A stretch of DNA of 64,000 nt from Vulcanimicrobiota bacterium (GTDB taxonomy: Bacteria; Vulcanimicrobiota; Vulcanimicrobiia; Vulcanimicrobiales; Vulcanimicrobiaceae). Positions within the stretch are counted from its first letter, which is position 1, and every line of letters begins with the position of its first letter. The notes below the pieces were generated by a model, which worked only from the letters and a program-made list of their open reading frames with translations, was not told the origin of the DNA and ran no database searches. Position numbers and translations under genes: made by a program. Shown here one piece after another: positions 46,451 to 54,682 of the stretch. The DNA lies in assembly GCA_003161435.1 (NCBI GenBank), contig PMOS01000031.1, forward strand, positions 150,957 through 214,956. The letters run 5' to 3'.

Positions 46451-46831
46451 CTACGTTGGGACGCGCGATTCTCGGACGTTGGCGAATACGTTGACGAGGA
46501 ACACGATCGTGGCGGCGAGCGTGACTAGGGAGCCAGTGATCGTGAGCGGTACGGCCGCGGCGTTACCGGAAACGACGAACAGGAGACTGAGCAGGAACAC
46601 GGGCACGCCGATGTTCTGCAGCCAGAAATGCCAGACGGCCAATCGCGTCGCGGCGGCTGACGGGAAGAGCACGTAGATCAGCCCGGCGAGGGCGAATGTT
46701 GCCCAACCCAGGAGATTGATGTGTGCGTGAACCGGCGAATACTGGAACTTCTGCAATATCCCCATGATGATGCCCATCGTGACTCCGATTACGAGATACA
46801 CAACCGCGATCTTCAGGAAACGAATACCCAT
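46451..46831 (-). CDS. small four-helix haem-copper-oxidase subunit I-like membrane protein
   Basis: A 126-residue protein with four transmembrane helices. VHAHINLLGWATFALAGLIYVLFP and WHFWLQNIGVPVF resemble two helices of cytochrome oxidase subunit I, including the His positions, but the protein is far too short to be a complete oxidase. Short proteins like this are commonly labelled cytochrome-c-oxidase-like; function is unknown, possibly haem binding or sensing. The ATG is followed upstream (46832-47254) by decayed sequence. Confidence 0.75.
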   Translation of the reverse strand: MGIRFLKIAVVYLVIGVTMGIIMGILQKFQYSPVHAHINLLGWATFALAGLIYVLFPSAAATRLAVWHFWLQNIGVPVFLLSLLFVVSGNAAAVPLTITGSLVTLAATIVFLVNVFANVRESRVPT

Positions 46832-46861
46832 GGGCTTTCCTTGCGATCCGCCGCGAGGCTA

Positions 46862-46985
46862 ACCCTTTGCGCCGACGATCATCTCGTAGAGTTGCTTGCC
46901 GTCGGGGACGGCGCGCCGGACTGCATCTTTGCCAGCCCGGCCTTGTAGTCGGCTGCGTATACCTGGTGATTGTACGGCGCGGCGA
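46862..46985 (-). pseudogene. frameshifted C-terminal gene remnant upstream of the oxidase-like gene
   Basis: Minus-strand reading gives YNHQVYAADYKAGLAKMQSG in one frame and, after a one-base shift near 46908, VPDGKQLYEMIVGAKG then a stop 30 bases before the oxidase-like ATG. Joined, they read as the end of a soluble protein. There is no intact start. Family unknown. Confidence 0.35.
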
Positions 46986-47190
46986 CGCGTCCCGGATTGG
47001 ATGAACGAGGTCCTGCGCCGCTTCGATGGGCCGGCATATTTCTTGGGCAAGCGGCTGGACACACTCGCCTGGAACGAGCAAGCCGCACGGCTCTTCAACT
47101 TCTACGAGAGCAGGGACCCGTTACAGGCCAACATCGTGTGGCGGCTCTGCACGGATCCGGCGAGACAGCGACTACACGTCAACTGGGCGC
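46980..47190 (+). pseudogene. fragment of an XRE-family regulator's MmyB-like ligand-binding domain
   Basis: Plus-strand sequence from about 46980 encodes MNEVLRRFDGPAYFLGKRLD, TLAWNEQAARLFNF, ANIVWRLCTDPARQRLHVNW. This is the conserved core of the MmyB-like domain found after the HTH in XRE-type regulators (usual pattern P-A-x-V-L-G-R-R-L-D-x-L-A-W-N-x-x-A). The HTH half and C-terminus are missing, so it is a remnant. Confidence 0.55.
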
Positions 47191-47254
47191 CACCGCCCGC
47201 AAGCTCAAGTCCTATCTCACCCCAGCGCGGCAACGTACGGCGCGTGAAGCGGAG

Positions 47255-47557
47255 TCATCGTAGTCGATAACACCCGCTCGGATCCACTTCGAGGTGACGC
47301 GGTCCGATGCTGATGCCGCGCACGATGTGGTCCCAAAACCCAAGCACTCGCACCACCGCTGGTTCCAGCCCAACAAGGAGCGAACGCACGCGCGACGAGA
47401 TCGCGAGAACGTCGCGCTGCCAGGCGGGATGATCGCGCGGCAGCAAGCTTAGCGGTTCGGCATCGACGCTTGCAAGATGGACCGCGCCCGATGCGGCGCT
47501 GATCGCGGGAAGTGTCGGCGTGTCGGGCGCACGTCCCGGTACGGTAGCGTTTTTCAT
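47255..47557 (-). CDS. hypothetical protein coupled to the flagellar-type sigma factor
   Basis: A 100-residue soluble protein. Its ATG overlaps the sigma-factor stop (ATGA). A helical stretch AWQRDVLAISSRVRSLLVGLEPAVVRVLGFWDHIV dominates the middle. No family was recognised. Position suggests a role with the sigma factor (an anti-sigma or chaperone would fit, but no FlgM motif is seen). Confidence 0.55.
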   Translation of the reverse strand: MKNATVPGRAPDTPTLPAISAASGAVHLASVDAEPLSLLPRDHPAWQRDVLAISSRVRSLLVGLEPAVVRVLGFWDHIVRGISIGPRHLEVDPSGCYRLR

Positions 47558-48225
47558 CCGGTTCGGCCCAGTTCGGCACGCAGGCGTTCGATCGCCATGA
47601 GGTGCAACTGCGAGACGCGTTGCGGCGAGATGCGCATCGGCTCGACCAGCGAGCGCAATCGCCGCAGCGCGAAGTAGTGCGCGAGGATGACGGCACGCTG
47701 GCGCGGCGGCAATGCCGCGACCGCGCTGCGGATCCGGGCACGCTCCAGGCGCTCCGCGACGATCGCTTGCGGATCGCCGCTATAGTCGGGCTCGAGCCGT
47801 TCGCCGCTGGGCAGCGGCGCGTCGAGCGAGAGCGGGATGCGACGGTGCGCCTCGGCGCGCGCGCGGCTGAGTCCGGGCACGAACCGCTCCATCTCGGCCA
47901 GCGACGGAAGCACCCCGACCTCGTGCGCGAGGGCGAAGCGCGTCCGCTCGGCGACACGCATCGTGCGGCGCATGCGTTCGGAGACGGGATCCATGCGCCG
48001 CACGCCGTTGAGGATCGCGCCCAGGATCATGCGGCGCGCATACTGCTCGAGCGGGATGCCCCGGGTCGAATCGAACGCGTCGACGGCGCGCAGAAGGCCG
48101 ACGCTGCCGTCGCCGATCAGATCGTCGAGCTCCGCACTCGGGACCATCCGGTGCACGCGGCGCGCGATCTGCCGCACGACCGGCAACAACTCGCGCACCG
48201 CCGCTTCACGGAGCTCGTCGCTCAT
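47554..48225 (-). CDS. fliA: FliA/WhiG-type RNA polymerase sigma factor
   Basis: A 223-residue sigma-70 family group 3 factor: region 2 is DLIGDGSVGLLRAVDAFDSTRG and YARRMILGAILNGVRRMDPVSERMRR, characteristic of FliA/WhiG/SigD. Region 3 follows, and region 4 reads LPPRQRAVILAHYF then MRISPQRVSQLHLMAIERLR. It directs flagellar/motility promoters. ATG 48225 starts 20 bases inside the preceding small gene. Region 4 has a slightly unusual RRLRSLVEPM insertion where -Y-x-x-x-E-I-A/G- is common. Confidence 0.88.
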   Translation of the reverse strand: MSDELREAAVRELLPVVRQIARRVHRMVPSAELDDLIGDGSVGLLRAVDAFDSTRGIPLEQYARRMILGAILNGVRRMDPVSERMRRTMRVAERTRFALAHEVGVLPSLAEMERFVPGLSRARAEAHRRIPLSLDAPLPSGERLEPDYSGDPQAIVAERLERARIRSAVAALPPRQRAVILAHYFALRRLRSLVEPMRISPQRVSQLHLMAIERLRAELGRTG

Positions 48226-48340
48226 CTTCTTGTCGCACGAACAGCTCGTCGGCGACGGCGCCCAGCGCGATCTCACCGACCGGGCCCAACCCGGCGGCGA
48301 GCGGCTTGAGGATCTCACGAAACAGCACGGCGCTCATCAC
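48206..48340 (-). CDS. small FlgJ N-terminal (rod-binding)-like protein
   Basis: A 44-residue ORF reading SAVLFREILKPLAAGLGPVGEI then VADELFVRQ, similar in pattern to the helical rod-binding segment of FlgJ (F-x-x-x-x-L-x-x-x-L). GTG 48340 has CGGAG upstream; the next codon is ATG 48337. It lies between flgG and the sigma gene, where FlgJ-type genes are common. It overlaps the sigma gene by 20 bases. Confidence 0.45.
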   Translation of the reverse strand: MMSAVLFREILKPLAAGLGPVGEIALGAVADELFVRQEDERRAP

Positions 48341-48374
48341 GTCGCGCGCGCTCCGCTGCTGCTGCTCTCGTGGG

Positions 48375-49100
48375 TCAGCCGCGATGGAGATTGTTGGCGA
48401 TGCGCAACATCTCATCCGCCGCCTGCACTCCCTTCGCATTGGCCTCGTACGCGCGCTGCGCGCCCAGGATCTGCATCATCGCCTCGACGATCGAGACGTT
48501 GGATCGCTCAAGCGTCCCGAATGCGATCGACGGGCCATCGCGACCGCCGGGTGCGAATAGGCGGGCGCGGCCTGAGGCCTCCGTCGGCGCGAACAACGTC
48601 GCGCCCAGTGAGCGCAGCGCTTCGGGCGAGGCGAACGACGCGAGCCGCAGCCGCGCGATCGATCGCCCCTTCGCGCTCGCGGTGTCGACGAGAACGCGGC
48701 CGTCGCGTTCGACCCGCACCGCCAGCGCGTCGGCGGGGATGCGCACGCCGCTCAGCGTCCAGCCCGCGCCGTTGCGCAGCGTTCCGTCGGCTTCGCGCGC
48801 GAACTCACCGTTGCGCGTGTAGGCGCGCACGCGGCCGCGCTCGACGACGAAGAACCCCGGTCCGTCGATCGCCACGTCGAACGGGCCGCCGCTGCGCGTT
48901 AGCTTGCCCTGCGCGAACACGGCGTGCTTCCCGACGCTGGTCGTCCCGAGGCCGATCGTTCCGGCGCGCACGTCGGCGAACGTCGCCGCAGCGCTCTTGA
49001 AGCCCGCGACGTCGGCGTTGGCCAGATTGTCGGCGACGATCTCCAGCTGCGTTTGCTGCGCCGCCATCCCGCTGGCGGCCGCGTACATCGCACGGTTCAT
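48375..49100 (-). CDS. flgG: flagellar basal-body rod protein, FlgG-like
   Basis: A 241-residue rod-family protein: N-terminal NRAMYAAASGMAAQQTQLEI and VADNLANADVAGFKS (rod signature), the central GPFDVAIDGPGFFVVERGR of FlgF/FlgG, and C-terminal NVSIVEAMMQILGAQRAYEA ending in a DEMLRIANNL helix. It is somewhat shorter than the usual 260 residues. It would form the axial distal rod; no other hook or motor genes are present in the window. Confidence 0.9.
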   Translation of the reverse strand: MNRAMYAAASGMAAQQTQLEIVADNLANADVAGFKSAAATFADVRAGTIGLGTTSVGKHAVFAQGKLTRSGGPFDVAIDGPGFFVVERGRVRAYTRNGEFAREADGTLRNGAGWTLSGVRIPADALAVRVERDGRVLVDTASAKGRSIARLRLASFASPEALRSLGATLFAPTEASGRARLFAPGGRDGPSIAFGTLERSNVSIVEAMMQILGAQRAYEANAKGVQAADEMLRIANNLHRG

Positions 49101-49184
49101 GCCGCCGATGCTAGCCCCGGCTTGTGTCCGCTACGTTACGTGCAGTTGAAGGTCCGTCCCGAGCGCGATGGAAAATTGAGCGCC

Positions 49185-50300
49185 GTGATACGTGCACTCC
49201 TTGCGCTGGCCATTGCGGTCGCGAGCGCGGCACCGGCTTCGGCCGCAAACTCCGATGCGGTCATCGCCACGGTTTCCGTTCCCGGCTCCCCGTTCGCCTC
49301 GGTATCGACGCGCGACGGCAGCGTGCTGTTCGTCTCCGTTTCCGGCGCGCCCAGCGGCGTCGTCGTCTTCCGCGTCACGGCTAAGGGACTCGAACGCATC
49401 GGCTTCGTGGCGCTGCGCACCGCCAACGCGTTTGGTATGGCGCTGCTTGCCGACGACTCGACGCTGCTCGTCGCCGACAATGACGGCGTTGCGCTGATCG
49501 ATGCGGCGGCGGCCAGGACCGGCGCACACGCCGATCCGGTCTACGTCGACGACGACAAGGGCGCCGGCGCGATCGAGGTTGTCGCGACGCCCGACGGACG
49601 GACGGCGTTCGTGTCCGACGAGAACCTCGCGCAAGTGACCGTTCTGCGCGTCCAGCGGCAGCCTGGCGGCGCGCCGGGCGCGGTCCGGGTCGGCCGCATC
49701 CCGGTCGACCGGGGACCGGTCGGCTTCGCGTTCTCGCCCGACGGTGCGACGCTTTACCTGGCGAGCGAGATCGGGATCCGTTCCGGCGCGAGCCTCGATG
49801 CATCCGGTCAGCTCACGCGAACGTGCCCGGCGGGCACGGCGATCGGGACGCTGACGGCGATCGACGTCGCGCGAGCGACGGTCGTCGCACATCTCGCCGC
49901 GGGATGTTCGCCGGTCCGCGTCGTGGTCACCGCGAACGGCGCGACGGTTTGGGTGAGCGTTCGCGGTGAAGATCGCGTCGTTGCATTCGACGCCGCAAAG
50001 ATTCGCGCCGATCCGACCCACGCGTTCGCCGCCCAGGCCGGGGTCGGCTCGGCGCCGGTCGGAATGGCGTTGCTCGCGCACGACTCGCTCCTGGCCGTCG
50101 CGAACTCGAACCGCTTCGACACGGGCTCGACCGCGTCGACCGTGACGGTACTGCAACTCGGCGCGACGCCGTCACAGCGCGGCAGCCTTGCGACCGGCTC
50201 GTTCCCGCGGGAATTCTCCGTTTCGCCGAACGGCTCTACGTTGTTTCTGACGAACTACAACTCGCGCACCGTCCAGATGATCGACGTCGGGCGGCTCTGA
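49185..50300 (+). CDS. exported YncE/lactonase-like beta-propeller protein
   Basis: A 371-residue protein with a signal peptide (ALLALAIAVASAAPASA) and repeated propeller blades, e.g. VVATPDGRTAFVSDENLAQVTV, FAFSPDGATLYLASE and SVSPNGSTLFLTNYNSRTVQMID, as in YncE-type periplasmic seven-bladed proteins. GTG 49185 is chosen at the signal peptide; a GTG at 49140 is in frame. It is on the opposite strand between two flagellar rod genes and followed by dispersed repeats, suggesting it was inserted there. Confidence 0.8.
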   Translation: MIRALLALAIAVASAAPASAANSDAVIATVSVPGSPFASVSTRDGSVLFVSVSGAPSGVVVFRVTAKGLERIGFVALRTANAFGMALLADDSTLLVADNDGVALIDAAAARTGAHADPVYVDDDKGAGAIEVVATPDGRTAFVSDENLAQVTVLRVQRQPGGAPGAVRVGRIPVDRGPVGFAFSPDGATLYLASEIGIRSGASLDASGQLTRTCPAGTAIGTLTAIDVARATVVAHLAAGCSPVRVVVTANGATVWVSVRGEDRVVAFDAAKIRADPTHAFAAQAGVGSAPVGMALLAHDSLLAVANSNRFDTGSTASTVTVLQLGATPSQRGSLATGSFPREFSVSPNGSTLFLTNYNSRTVQMIDVGRL

Positions 50301-50344
50301 TCGGCGACGCGTAGCTGTGGCGGCTGCTGCGAGGCGCCGTTGTC

Positions 50345-50435
50345 GGCCCTTCGACGAGCTCAGGGCCGACAAACGCGGGGCTCAGCCGTCCTTCGACAAG
50401 CTCAGGATGACACGCAGCGCTTCGACGGGCTGTGA
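50345..50435. repeat. cluster of CTTCGAC...CTCAG palindromic repeats
   Basis: Units CCCTTCGACGAGCTCAGGGC (near 50348), CCTTCGACAAGCTCAGGATG (near 50390) and a partial CGCTTCGACGGGCTGTGACG (near 50419) fill the convergent gap between the propeller and the rod gene. Confidence 0.7.
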
Positions 50436-50442
50436 CGGAACG

Positions 50443-51072
50443 CTATTGGACGCGTGGGATGTCGTTGGCGGCTTTTTCGCGGGTTGCGTCGATCGCTAGC
50501 AGCGTTTTCTGCGCGGTTTCGAAGGCTCGTTGCGCGGTGAGGATCGTTAGCGTCTCGCCGATCGCGTTGACGGTGCTCGTCTCGAGAGCGCCGGCGAGGA
50601 TGTGCGTTCCGGGCAGGAGCGGGATGCGGTCGACGATGCGGCCGTGATCGCGAACCGTGCCGTCGGCTTCGATCTTGGCGTCAACGGAAACGCGCAGCGG
50701 GCCGTGAGTGCCGTGCAGGCGACGCCCGCGGTCATCGACGAGCCAACCGTCACGGTCGCGAGTGAAGGCACCGCTTCGAGTTGTGAACGCAACGCTTTGC
50801 GTCGTGAACGTCCCGCCACGCGACCTCGTATCGCCGACGCGAAACGATCCCTCGCCAAGCAACGCTAGGTCGAATGCGCGGCCGGTCGTCCGGACGGGAC
50901 CTTGCTCGTGCGTCGGACGGCTCGTGGTGACCAGTCCACCGGAGGTCATCTTCACGTCGGCCGCCGCACGCCGGTATCCGTCGCTCGACACGTTGGCCAG
51001 GTTTTGGGTCGCGACGTCTAGCTGCGCCTGCGCCGCGCGCATCGCGCTCCCCATCCAATCCATTGCGTCCAT
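50443..51072 (-). CDS. flgF: flagellar basal-body rod protein, FlgF/FlgG-like
   Basis: A 209-residue rod-family protein: N-terminal GSAMRAAQAQLDVATQNLAN, followed by VSSDGYRRA, a short central domain with AFDLALLGEGSFRVGD, and C-terminal TVNAIGETLTILTAQRAFETAQKTLLAID. It is shorter than FlgF (about 240-250). ATG 51072 precedes DAMDWMGS. Assignment to F rather than G rests on the divergent central part. The pair with flgG at 48375 is interrupted by an unrelated plus-strand gene. Confidence 0.85.
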   Translation of the reverse strand: MDAMDWMGSAMRAAQAQLDVATQNLANVSSDGYRRAAADVKMTSGGLVTTSRPTHEQGPVRTTGRAFDLALLGEGSFRVGDTRSRGGTFTTQSVAFTTRSGAFTRDRDGWLVDDRGRRLHGTHGPLRVSVDAKIEADGTVRDHGRIVDRIPLLPGTHILAGALETSTVNAIGETLTILTAQRAFETAQKTLLAIDATREKAANDIPRVQ

Positions 51073-51324
51073 CCGGGCAGCGTAGGGGCGGCGCATTTCC
51101 GGGATTTGATCGCCTTGTGACCTCGCCATGCCGGCGCCGGCGCGGGCCCGTCGGTGGGATTTCGGTCGGCTCGCCCAACGAGGCATCCTTGGCCTGGGAT
51201 CGTAAGCCCGGGTTAGACGTCGGGCAGCCTAGGTGCGGGTCGCGGAATCCGGGACCCCGGTGGCGTACAGTCCCGGGATAGCAGCGGCTGAAGCGCCCGG
51301 GCGCCCGCCGCCATGAGGAATCGG
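51073..51324. other. intergenic region rich in inverted repeats between flgF and the reductase gene
   Basis: About 250 bases with no credible gene. It contains GTCGGTGGGATTTCGGTCGG-type inverted sequence near 51150, CCCGGG pairs near 51207 and 51273-51303, and GACCCCGG/CCGGGAC elements near 51250. It likely holds divergent promoters; no riboswitch consensus could be matched. Confidence 0.3.
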
Positions 51325-51951
51325 ATGCAGATCGGGATCTTAGGCTCCGGTAACATCGGGGCAAGTGCCGCGGGCGTCTTTGCGCGCGCCGGCCATCACG
51401 TGCGGATCGCCAACTCGCGGGGTCCGGAGTCGCTCGGGTCGCTCGTCGCCGAGATCGGGGCCAACGCCGAAGCGTCGACCGCCCAAGATGCGGTCGACGC
51501 CAGCGATCTCGTCTTGATCGCCGTCCCCTGGACCAAGCGTGAGGAAGCCCTGGGCGAGATCGAGGGCTGGGACGAGAAGATCGTCATCGACGCGATGAAC
51601 CCGTACACGGAAGACTTCGAGATCGAGGACCTCGGCTCGAAAACGGCTACGGAGTTCACCCGCGCGCTCGTCCCCGGTGCGCGCGTCGTCAAGGCGTTCA
51701 ACACGCTGTTCTACAAGCGGCTCGCCGGCGAAGGAAAGCCGAAGGGCGCGCCCGACCGGCTCGCGATCCCCGTCGCTTCGGACGACCCGGCCGCCAAGCG
51801 CGTCGTCATGGATCTGATCGAAGAAATCGGTTTCGACGCGGTCGACAACGGCGGGCTCGTCGAGGGCGGCCGCAAGCAGCAGCCCGGCTCGCCGATCTAC
51901 AATCAGCCCCTAGGCGCGAAGGAGATGCGCGACCAGCTCGCCCGGGCGTAA
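51325..51951 (+). CDS. NADPH-dependent F420-reductase-like NADP-binding protein
   Basis: A 208-residue protein: the Rossmann start QIGILGSGNIGASAAGVFARAGH, then ANSRGPESLGSL, VLIAVPWTKR, DAMNPYTEDF, VVKAFNTLFY and a C-terminal NQPLGAKEMRDQLARA. It belongs to the F420-dependent NADP reductase/YqcB-like group; many members do not use F420, and no F420 genes are in the window. ATG 51325 has GAGG six bases before it; an ATG at 51313 is the alternative. It ends exactly where the convergent divIVA gene ends. Confidence 0.85.
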   Translation: MQIGILGSGNIGASAAGVFARAGHHVRIANSRGPESLGSLVAEIGANAEASTAQDAVDASDLVLIAVPWTKREEALGEIEGWDEKIVIDAMNPYTEDFEIEDLGSKTATEFTRALVPGARVVKAFNTLFYKRLAGEGKPKGAPDRLAIPVASDDPAAKRVVMDLIEEIGFDAVDNGGLVEGGRKQQPGSPIYNQPLGAKEMRDQLARA

Positions 51952-52521
51952 CTATTCGACGATGAGGTGCGCGGGTGCGCCGTTGGCGAGCGGGAGCTGC
52001 TCGAGCGAATCCGTGTCGGGGCCGACGTCCGCCGCCACCGTTGCGATCGTCGCCGGCTGGTTGGATCCGTGCATCAGCGGCGTGCGCTCGAGGATCGCCA
52101 GGTGCGACATCAGCAGCGAGCGCAGCTCGCTCTTAGCCTTCTCCGCCGTATCCTGATGGCGCTGCGCCTCGCGGCGCGCGTCGTCGATCCGATCGCCGAG
52201 CTCGGCGATCTCGCGCTCGGCGGAGATCCGTGCTTGCTGTTTGATCAGATCGGCTTCTTTGTGCGCGTGCGCCTTCACCTCGTCGGCGGTGCGCTGCGCG
52301 AGCAGCAGCGTCTGATTCAAGCTATCTTCCATCGACTTGAAGTGCGAGATGCGCTCCTTCAAGTCGGCGACCTCGCCTTCGAGCGCGGCGCGCACGTGCG
52401 CCTCGTCCTCGAGCGTCTCCATGATCTCTTCGAGATACTGGTCGACGTCGCCGCGGTCGTAACCCTGCAACGCCTTCTTGAACGACTTGTGCTGGATGTC
52501 GACGATCGTCAGTTTGGCCAT
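51952..52521 (-). CDS. divIVA: DivIVA-domain protein
   Basis: A 189-residue protein with the N-terminal membrane-binding DivIVA motif: LTIVDIQHKSFKKALQGYDRGDVDQYLEEI, followed by a long coiled coil (about 35-140; charged heptads such as DEVKAHAHKEADLIKQQARI) and a less structured tail. It marks curved membranes and organises poles/septa. The ATG overlaps the sepF stop (TGATG). The D-I-Q-H-K-S-F sequence differs slightly from the usual DIxNKxF. Confidence 0.9.
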   Translation of the reverse strand: MAKLTIVDIQHKSFKKALQGYDRGDVDQYLEEIMETLEDEAHVRAALEGEVADLKERISHFKSMEDSLNQTLLLAQRTADEVKAHAHKEADLIKQQARISAEREIAELGDRIDDARREAQRHQDTAEKAKSELRSLLMSHLAILERTPLMHGSNQPATIATVAADVGPDTDSLEQLPLANGAPAHLIVE

Positions 52522-52940
52522 CAACGCATGTCCTTGAAGCCCAGGATGCCGTCGTTGTCGAGTTGTTCGCGCACGCCGGCCGAGTTGACGTTCACCCCGG
52601 CCGGGACGACGAGATAGATCGCGTCGGCCAGCTTCTGGATGCGGCCGTCCACCGTATAGGCCACGCCGGACGTGAAGTCGACCACGCGCTGGAGCAGGTT
52701 GCGATCCGCGCCTTGGACGTTGACGATCACGACTTGGCGCGCGCGCAGCGCGTCGGCGATTTCGGTCACATCCCCGAACGAACGCGGCGCAAAGACCGCA
52801 ACCGAGCCGCCGGCGCGCCGCGAGGCGTCGCTGAGCGGGACGACGTTGCGCTTCGCGCCGACCTCGTCCGCAGGGTAGACCTCATCTTCTTCTTCGTCGC
52901 GAATCGCGAACCACGAACCGATTCTGGCGAAAACGCTCAT
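52521..52940 (-). CDS. sepF: cell division protein SepF
   Basis: A 139-residue protein: an N-terminal amphipathic membrane anchor (SVFARIGSWFAI), an acidic linker, and the SepF fold with VAVFAPRSFGDVTEIADALR, VIVNVQGADRNLLQRVVDFTSGVAY and GRIQKLADAIYLVVPAGV. It tethers FtsZ to the membrane, as in Gram-positive and cyanobacterial cells. A strong GAGGAG precedes the ATG, which overlaps the yggS stop. Confidence 0.95.
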   Translation of the reverse strand: MSVFARIGSWFAIRDEEEDEVYPADEVGAKRNVVPLSDASRRAGGSVAVFAPRSFGDVTEIADALRARQVVIVNVQGADRNLLQRVVDFTSGVAYTVDGRIQKLADAIYLVVPAGVNVNSAGVREQLDNDGILGFKDMR

Positions 52941-53617
52941 GCAAGGCTCCTCTCTCGCGTGGTGCGGGGGCCGAAGATCGCGGTGCCGAGGCGCACCATC
53001 GTCGAGCCGTGCCGAACCGCCTTCTCCCAATCGCCGGACATCCCCAGGGACAACGTCGAGCCGCCGACGCGGTCGTAGGCCGCCCGGGCGGCCGCGAACG
53101 CCGCATCGACGTCACCCTCGACCGGGCCGATCGCCATGACGCCGTCGACCGCCAGGCCTTCGTCGCGCAAGCGCGCAGCGAGCGCCGGCGCATCGGCCGG
53201 CGTCGCGCCGAATCGTTCGGACGGCGAAACGTTCACTTGCACGAGAACGCGCAGAGGCCGCCCGGCGTCGCGGGCGGCGCGAGCAAGTGCCAAGCCGGCG
53301 TCGAGCCGGTCGACCCCTTGCACCACGTCGAAGAGGCTGACGATCGCCTTTGCCTTGTTGCGCTGCACGTGGCCGAGAAAATGCTTCGTGCTCGGCGGAA
53401 GGTCGACGTACTTCGCGCGCGCTTCCTGCAGATAGTTCTCGCCGACGTCGTGCAAGCCCGCGTCGAGCGCGGCGATCGCCGCGTCGCGAGACTGCGCTTT
53501 GGTGACGGCGAGGATCGAGACGGAGCCGCGTTCGCGCCCGGCTGCGACGGCGACCTCGTCGACGCGTTCACGGAGCGTCGCCACGCGCTCGGCGACCGAC
53601 CCGGTGACCAGGGGCAT
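52937..53617 (-). CDS. yggS: YggS/PLPBP-family pyridoxal-phosphate homeostasis protein
   Basis: A 226-residue alanine-racemase-fold protein. ILAVTKAQSRDA holds the PLP lysine; DVGENYLQEARAKY, HFLGHVQRNKA, VNVSPSERFGATP, LSLGMSGDWEKAVRHGSTMVRLGTAIFG are family signatures. It buffers PLP and commonly precedes sepF (ylmE-sepF). ATG 53617 chosen; upstream in-frame sequence does not resemble the family. Confidence 0.95.
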   Translation of the reverse strand: MPLVTGSVAERVATLRERVDEVAVAAGRERGSVSILAVTKAQSRDAAIAALDAGLHDVGENYLQEARAKYVDLPPSTKHFLGHVQRNKAKAIVSLFDVVQGVDRLDAGLALARAARDAGRPLRVLVQVNVSPSERFGATPADAPALAARLRDEGLAVDGVMAIGPVEGDVDAAFAAARAAYDRVGGSTLSLGMSGDWEKAVRHGSTMVRLGTAIFGPRTTRERSLA

Positions 53618-53690
53618 GGACCGATGACTTCGCCGAGGCGCGGGCGGAAACCCCGCTCGCGTCCAGGGGACGCGACACGACGAGAGCGCG

Positions 53691-54554
53691 TTACGCCGTA
53701 ACCGCCGAGCTGCGCGCGTCGGTGCGCTTCCCACGGCGGTACGACACCACGATCATCACGATCCCGATCAGCAGCTGGATCACCGCGACGAACTGGCCGC
53801 CGTCGAGTCCCACCACGGTGAAACCCGGTTCGCGCCAGATCTCGGCGATCGTTCGCGTGATGCCGTAGATCGTGAACCAGGCCCAGAACACGACTCCGTC
53901 CGGCGGACGGCTGCGGTAGATGAGCAAGATGATCGGCAGCGTGAGGATGTCGAGGATCGCTTCGAAGATCTGCGAGGGATAGCGGTAGCCGTCGGAATAC
54001 GCCGGGAACTTGATGCAATAGGGCTGATCCGGATCGCACAGCTTGCCCGGCAGCTCGTCGTTGATGAAGTTGACGAGCCGGGTCGTGAAGATCCCGAGCG
54101 AGATCAGCGGTACTACCTCGTCGCCGAGGATCCCGAAGGTGAGGCCCGGGTGCTTGCGCAGGAACAGCCAGCCCGCGATGAGCGTCCCGACGAGCGCGCC
54201 GTGGAACGCCATCCCGCCTTGCCAGATCGCGATAAAGTTGATCGGATTCGCCAAGTACTCACCCAAGTTGTGCTTGGTGATGACGTCGGCGATGACGAAT
54301 CCGATCCGCCCGCCGAACAGCACCCCGATCAGCGCGTACACGAGGAAGTCCTGGATTTGATCGCTCGTCAGGCCGAGGCGCCGGCGCCCTGCCGCCCGGT
54401 TCATCCACAAGAAGACGCAGATGAAGCCGAACAAGTATGACAGCCCGTACCAATGGACCGGGACCGGGTGATAGGTGAACGACCCGATGTGGAACTCGAC
54501 GCCGACGTGAAAGGCGATCGGGTCGATGTTCGGATAGGCGAACCAGTGGGTCAC
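53691..54554 (-). CDS. lgt: prolipoprotein diacylglyceryl transferase
   Basis: A 287-residue integral membrane enzyme with seven helices. Key motifs: VHWYGLSYLFGF, GGRIGFVI, WQGGMAFHGALVGTLIAGWL (usually FHGGLIG), RLVNFINDELPG (phosphatidylglycerol-binding Arg and Asn) and the late YGITRTIAEIWREP. It adds diacylglycerol to lipobox cysteines, such as those at 15016 and 32165. GTG start; it is divergent from ccdA. Confidence 0.95.
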   Translation of the reverse strand: MTHWFAYPNIDPIAFHVGVEFHIGSFTYHPVPVHWYGLSYLFGFICVFLWMNRAAGRRRLGLTSDQIQDFLVYALIGVLFGGRIGFVIADVITKHNLGEYLANPINFIAIWQGGMAFHGALVGTLIAGWLFLRKHPGLTFGILGDEVVPLISLGIFTTRLVNFINDELPGKLCDPDQPYCIKFPAYSDGYRYPSQIFEAILDILTLPIILLIYRSRPPDGVVFWAWFTIYGITRTIAEIWREPGFTVVGLDGGQFVAVIQLLIGIVMIVVSYRRGKRTDARSSAVTA

Positions 54555-54682
54555 CCGCGCTGGTTACGGCGTCCAGCCCCCGCCTCCCGCGAGCGCGTCG
54601 TAGGAGGATGCTCCTGCGGAACCGGCCGCGCCACCGAGGCGTATCCAGACGGGTCTTTCAGGCCGTCCGCCCAGGGAGTATC

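Noticed and set aside
46451..46831. Functional terminal oxidase subunit I
   Set aside because: Only four helices and 126 residues; lacks the copper site and most haem ligands.
51073..51324. Possible c-di-AMP or c-di-GMP riboswitch upstream of flgF
   Set aside because: Only short partial resemblances (CCCGAC...CTAAC) were found; the core consensus elements are not in the right order.
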